A stretch of 64,000 nt of DNA from Paramecium sonneborni (Eukaryota > Ciliophora > Oligohymenophorea > Peniculida > Parameciidae): positions 274,480 through 338,479 of the forward strand of contig CAJJDN010000131.1 in NCBI GenBank assembly GCA_905182985.1, in the 5' to 3' direction. The translations under genes and the position numbers were made by a program. Below the pieces are notes generated by a model. It saw only the letters and a list, made by a program, of their open reading frames with translations, had not been told where the DNA came from and made no database searches. Within the stretch, counting starts at the first letter, position 1. The number at the start of each line of letters is the position of its first letter. Below are positions 59,706 through 64,000 of this stretch, piece by piece.

Positions 59706-62137
59706 TCATTTAATCATAAATCTATCTAAGAATTCTTTATTATTTAGAACTATTAGTTGTACTTCTCTCATAAATGAAGCCGAATTAAAAAAAGATGAAA
59801 TCTTTGGATATACATAAACTATTATCTCTAACATAAATGGTGTATTTAAAAGATGCTGTATTTTAACTTTTTTAATAGTTTGAGAAAATTTTTAATAGCT
59901 TCACAATTATAATAAATCTTTGTTTAATGGTATCATTTAATCAGCTCTAAATAATTAAAAAAATTGAATATGCTAAATCTTTTATTTAATTTTTTCTGTA
60001 TCTTTTGATTAAAATAATTGTTTTTTATCTTAATTCTTGATTAATATCTTTTTATAGATTATTCAATTTTTTTATTCCAAATAATATTAAATTCATTAAA
60101 TAAAACACTTTGTGCTTTTAATTACTTTAGAAACTCATAAAATTCGTTTTACACTTACTTTTGAATATTAAGTTAAATATTCATTACTTTAATTTGTATT
60201 ATAAGGCAAAAACTCAACTTTTTTTAAAGTTGATATGCGTTTTCAATATAACAAAGTTTAATATTCAATAGAGTTAAGTATTACTTGCCTTAAAGTTATA
60301 ATAATTTTAACATTTAAAAATGATGAAATGAGCTATCTATAAAATAAAATAAGATTGCTAATTAAAGACTATCGGATATATTTTTCAAGAAAATAAAGAA
60401 GAATAGCAAACTGATAATGATTATAAACTTTATTAAATACTTTAACATTTAATCCAGATTTATGAATGTTAAATTCTTAAACTAACCACTCCAAACAATC
60501 TTACTTCATTTCATCATAGCTCTCATGAATTAAGACAATATGTAAATTTTTTGATTCTCTACCTCTTTAAATTCTCTTATTTGCTATCAAAGTATAATTT
60601 TCCGATTCTAATGCTTAATCAATTAAATTATGTTTTAGATCCTTCAATGATGGTAGGGATACATATATTGGAATCTAGGTTCTATTTAATCACAACTTCA
60701 TAACATTTTCTCTTTATTTTTTACAGACCTACTTTTCCTTTTGAAGCATAACACCTTTTATTCTTTCTTTTTAATCCAACAAAAAAACTCATTTGCTTCT
60801 CCTTCTAACTTATTATAGATTCTTTAAAGATAAGAAATTATCTCCTTATTTTCCTATTATTTTTATTTCCTGAAACAGGATGATATTCTTATGCTAATAT
60901 TTCAATATGGATTTGATCTAAATCATTCTCATCCTTTTATTTTAATATTTAATCCTTCCTTATTAAAAGTAATTGGTTAAATTATGAATACTAATATACT
61001 ACCAAGCTTATGTCCAATTTTTAAGAGATATCTGTGATATTATCAAAATACGTTTCAAAATCATATTATAAACATTCTTTTGATTGGATTGAATAAAGAG
61101 TTTTCAAGTGATTAAATTCTATTGAGTAGATTTTTCATTTCAACCTTTATTGAATTTTACATGATAGTGAGGTTATTTGAAAACAACTATTTTTGCATTT
61201 CTATCATTTCTTTATTTTTGAGTACTTATAATTTTTATAATAATAAAATTATTAATTTAAGGTTCTTAAATTAAAGTATCAATTATTATTAAGTTATATT
61301 CTAATGCCTCTCTAACTTTATGAGTAGAATTACTAACATTCTAAGATAAAATATTAGTTTTTATGTATCCATTGTTTTAGAATTAATTAAACTTTATATT
61401 AATTCTTAGTAAATCTAATAACTAGATTCAATATTGAAGAGAATAAAGTTGCTATTCATTTTATCAATACATTTTTTATTTGACAAAAAATAAATTATAT
61501 GATATTTTTAGTATTCTCCAGTCAATTAATTGATAGTTTATTAAACTGAATATTTTTCTCAATGAGAGAATCAATAAGTTCTTCACTGGGCTTTAATTAG
61601 GATTTGAAGTAACTATTCCAAATGCTTTCATTAAATTTTTACCCGTTTCTGAATTAGTATTTAAATTCAATACTTATTTTTATAATTTAAAGTTCAAAAT
61701 CAGTACCAGAAAGCCATAATGTTGATTCTACAGCTATCTACTCTTCAATTTCTGAAATATATTCTTTAAGTTTTTATTAAAGTTCTTCTTACATATCTTT
61801 AGACTCATTTATTTATTAATATTAAAATATTACTCTAAGTAAATAATTACATATTTAAAGTAATTAATGAAATAAATGTGACTAACTATTTCATTATATT
61901 CTCAAAAGAACGCTCGACAAGATCGTAATTATATAAATTCAAAGCTTAATTGATGCAAAGCTTTCAAAAATGCTCTTTACAAAATTTACAACCTAAGGAG
62001 TATCTACTTTGATTTAGAAAATCTAACAAAAATTAAAAAGAAATGTTAAGTGTCTTAGATTGTTTGGTCGGATATCTTAATTAACGATTATAAATCTTCC
62101 AATATATAATATTTGCTATTTGTTATTAGATGTACAT
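59706..62137 (-). pseudogene. Large gene of unknown function with disrupted frames, BRCT-like segment
   Basis: Coding-like segments run along the minus strand. Near 61890-62100 is FLLDFLNQSRYSLGCKFCKE HF, an in-frame TGA, then KLCINQALNLYNYDLVERSF ENIMK. At 61570-61794 is MQEELQQKLKEYISEIEEQI with WLSGTDFELQ. Near 61260 is KTNILSQNVSNSTHKVREAL EYNLIIIDTLI, which resembles the C-terminal half of a BRCT domain. After a 26-nt intron come LKTLYSIQSKECLQYDFETY and AQEYHPVSGNKNNRKIRRQF. Near 60600 is SLKDLKHNLIDQALESENYT with HIVLIHESYDEMKQ. Near 59706-59850 is FMLEIIVYVYPKISSFFN, ending at TGA. Several frame changes and at least one TGA resist explanation by introns. I cannot decide between a decayed gene and an unresolved multi-exon gene. 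Confidence 0.4.
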
Positions 62138-62164
62138 TATTATGATTCTAGAGATTCTATGAAA

Positions 62165-63812
62165 TCATAAATTTATGGCATTTTCCTAATTAGAAATTGC
62201 TTCAGTGTAATGTCTCAAACAGTGTAAAATAAATGCTATTGAAATATGAATACCTTTGTTATTAAATAAAAATGAGTCTTCAGGTTGAATTTAAATAGCA
62301 ATTTTAATGTATTCAAGCGCTTCATCTAAACGCCCCATTAAAAAATAATGTCATACCTGAAGTTATTTTACATTTTTCATCATAGGCATAATTTTATGAA
62401 GGATTTATTTTAATAGCATCATCTAAACTTATAAGATAATTTTATGTTGCTTTTAATTAGCTAATATATGATTAAGAATTAGTATTTTTGCTATCAAATC
62501 AAATACTATTTAACCTTTTATTTATAAAATTTCTTAATTCTTCAGGATTCTTTTGAATAGAATCGTTGATAAATTTCAAAGCTTCTTTATAATTTTTTAT
62601 ATTCAATCTTATAAGCCTTTTTATTAGTATGATATCCAAATAAAAGAATCTATTTAAATCCATAATCCGAATACTCGAGTGCTTCTTAAAACTGATTTTT
62701 CAAATTTATATCTAATTCAACATTATTTATCATAAACCACAAGCTAATAATTAGTAAATTTTAGCAGCCTTAATGTAATATCCTTCACATCTTTCTAAAG
62801 CATCTTATAAGTGATTTAATATTATTAGAATTTATGCTTTCAAATTAAATTTATTATTGAACCTTTTAAGCAATAAAGCTTATAATAATTAGGATTTAAT
62901 TCAGCAGAATCCAAATCTTATTAATAGTTGATTTTGTAATAGGATTTAAGCTTTTATTTAATATGTATTTTTTACCTCTTTAGTAGTATATAATATAATT
63001 TCTATGATTATTTTGTCAAATTAATTATTTAGACTCATTATATACACTAGAATAAATAAAAATTAAAGCATTGTCTCAACCTTTTCTTAAACCTCCCAAA
63101 GTAGCCAAACATTATTAATCACTTTTTTCCTATAAATCACATGGAAATTATTCAATCAATATATTCTCCAAATGATTCACTTAATAAATAATCGGTTCTC
63201 TAATTCAATTTCTATTATAAGTCTATTTGTGATGCTAACAGCCTTGGTTGAAAGATATGCTTTTACCAGATTCCCCTAACTTACTTTTGAAGAAATCCTA
63301 TTTTCAATTCTTTTAAATTTATCTAATTATTTCTCTACATTAGTGTAACTTTTATAATTGGAAATTCACATTAAATCTTTGACATTCTTCTCAAAATATC
63401 TTTTGGATATTGCAAAGGATTCATTAAAACACTTCAATACACGCTAATATTTAGTAATTTGAGCAAGTCTTTTTTATAAAACTAATAATTAAAATAAATA
63501 GATATAAATATTATTATTTTGGATTATAACTCATCGAAGAGATAGACCGAATATAAAATTGAAAAAACAATTTTAGTTAATAAGACCAATAAAAATATTA
63601 TTTTTTAATCATCAAAAATTTTTCCAAAATACATATATTTTATTCTTTTATTTTGGATTCTCATAAAAAAGCAAGTTTTAATAATTATTTTGGATTGCAA
63701 ATACTTGAAAATCCTAACATTTATCAAATAATTGGAAATCTGAACATCTTTTGTCGGTGCAATGTTTCAATACCATCTAAATAAACGAGGCATTCATTTT
63801 AATTTCATTCAT
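62165..63812 (-). CDS. TPR-repeat protein, 5' half not fully resolved
   Basis: The 3' half is clear. TPR-like units are joined by small introns: DLDSAELNPNYYKLYCLKG, NYKEALKFINDSIQKNPEEL, DEALEYIKIAIQIQPEDSFL FNNK and HYTEAISNQENAINL, then TGA 62167-62165. Introns again sit after NK/LKG-type boundaries, as in the TPR gene at 10263-12345. The 5' part reads as coiled-coil: TKYQRVLKCFNESFAISKRY, then a 21-nt intron, then YTNVEKQLDKFKRIENRISS and NQRTDYLLSESFGEYID. A candidate first exon begins at ATG 63812 (MNEIKMNASFIQMVLKHCTD KRCSDFQ), but its join to the rest is unproven. A scaffold protein is the likely role. Confidence 0.5.
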
Positions 63813-64000
63813 AACAAAGTCAATATCTAACACATTTTATTGGACAGAAGTAGATATCAAAATATGTTAGGTATCTTAAGATGAATCAAAGGTCATAATA
63901 AAAAAGTTAGAATTAAATTCAGTCAATGTAAAATGGTTTTAAAAAAATTATATAAGATAGCAAAATTCAAAAGTAAAGAAATTATATAAATAATATAAAA
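63813..64000. other. Window end, no gene seen
   Basis: 188 bp of AT-rich sequence upstream of the TPR gene; nothing recognisable. Confidence 0.4.

Noticed and set aside
1..64000. CRISPR arrays, bacterial operons, ribosome binding sites, rRNA genes
   Set aside because: None were seen, and the code, introns and gene families are eukaryotic.

Overview
The window looks like macronuclear DNA of a ciliate, most likely Paramecium. It is very AT-rich. Long reading frames appear only when TAA and TAG are read as glutamine and TGA is the sole stop. Genes are broken by tiny GT...AG introns, mostly 20-30 nt, and neighbouring genes lie on either strand with short spacers. For most genes I checked the model by removing every intron I inferred and confirming that the remaining length is a whole number of codons ending in TGA.

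Layout. 0-14.3 kb holds ordinary genes: the start of a protein kinase, ribosomal protein L7, an SCP/FCP1-type phosphatase, a MORN protein, two unknown proteins, a B-box/SPRY-like protein, a TPR protein with ten introns and a coiled-coil protein. 16-51 kb is dominated by a dispersed cluster of very large cysteine-rich membrane proteins. Two look intact (16189-22053 and 35506-39764). One is nearly intact (42937-50906). Two are decayed (about 25690-27151 and 27545-28400). Between them lie a 5'-truncated WD40 gene and a zinc-finger/propeller gene. 53-59 kb carries a large TPR/macro-like/PARP gene with several sequence anomalies. 59-64 kb has an unknown gene with disrupted frames and a TPR gene whose 5' half I could not resolve.

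The cysteine-rich proteins share one architecture: signal peptide, beta-rich ectodomain modules, many CGDGI...CDDGN...DGC disulfide repeats and a multi-pass membrane C-terminus. They are probably cell-surface proteins; their ligand or function cannot be read from sequence. The intact members, partial copies and remnants suggest a family that has expanded and partly decayed here.

Assembly quality matters. At positions 8978, 48187 and 56554 a single N separates two apparently identical direct copies of 1273, 1333 and 1030 bp. These look like unmerged contig overlaps rather than biology, and they artificially duplicate one whole gene and parts of two others. A 965-bp N gap (41026-41990) interrupts another gene. 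Several frame breaks could be sequencing errors or true decay, and this is noted for each.
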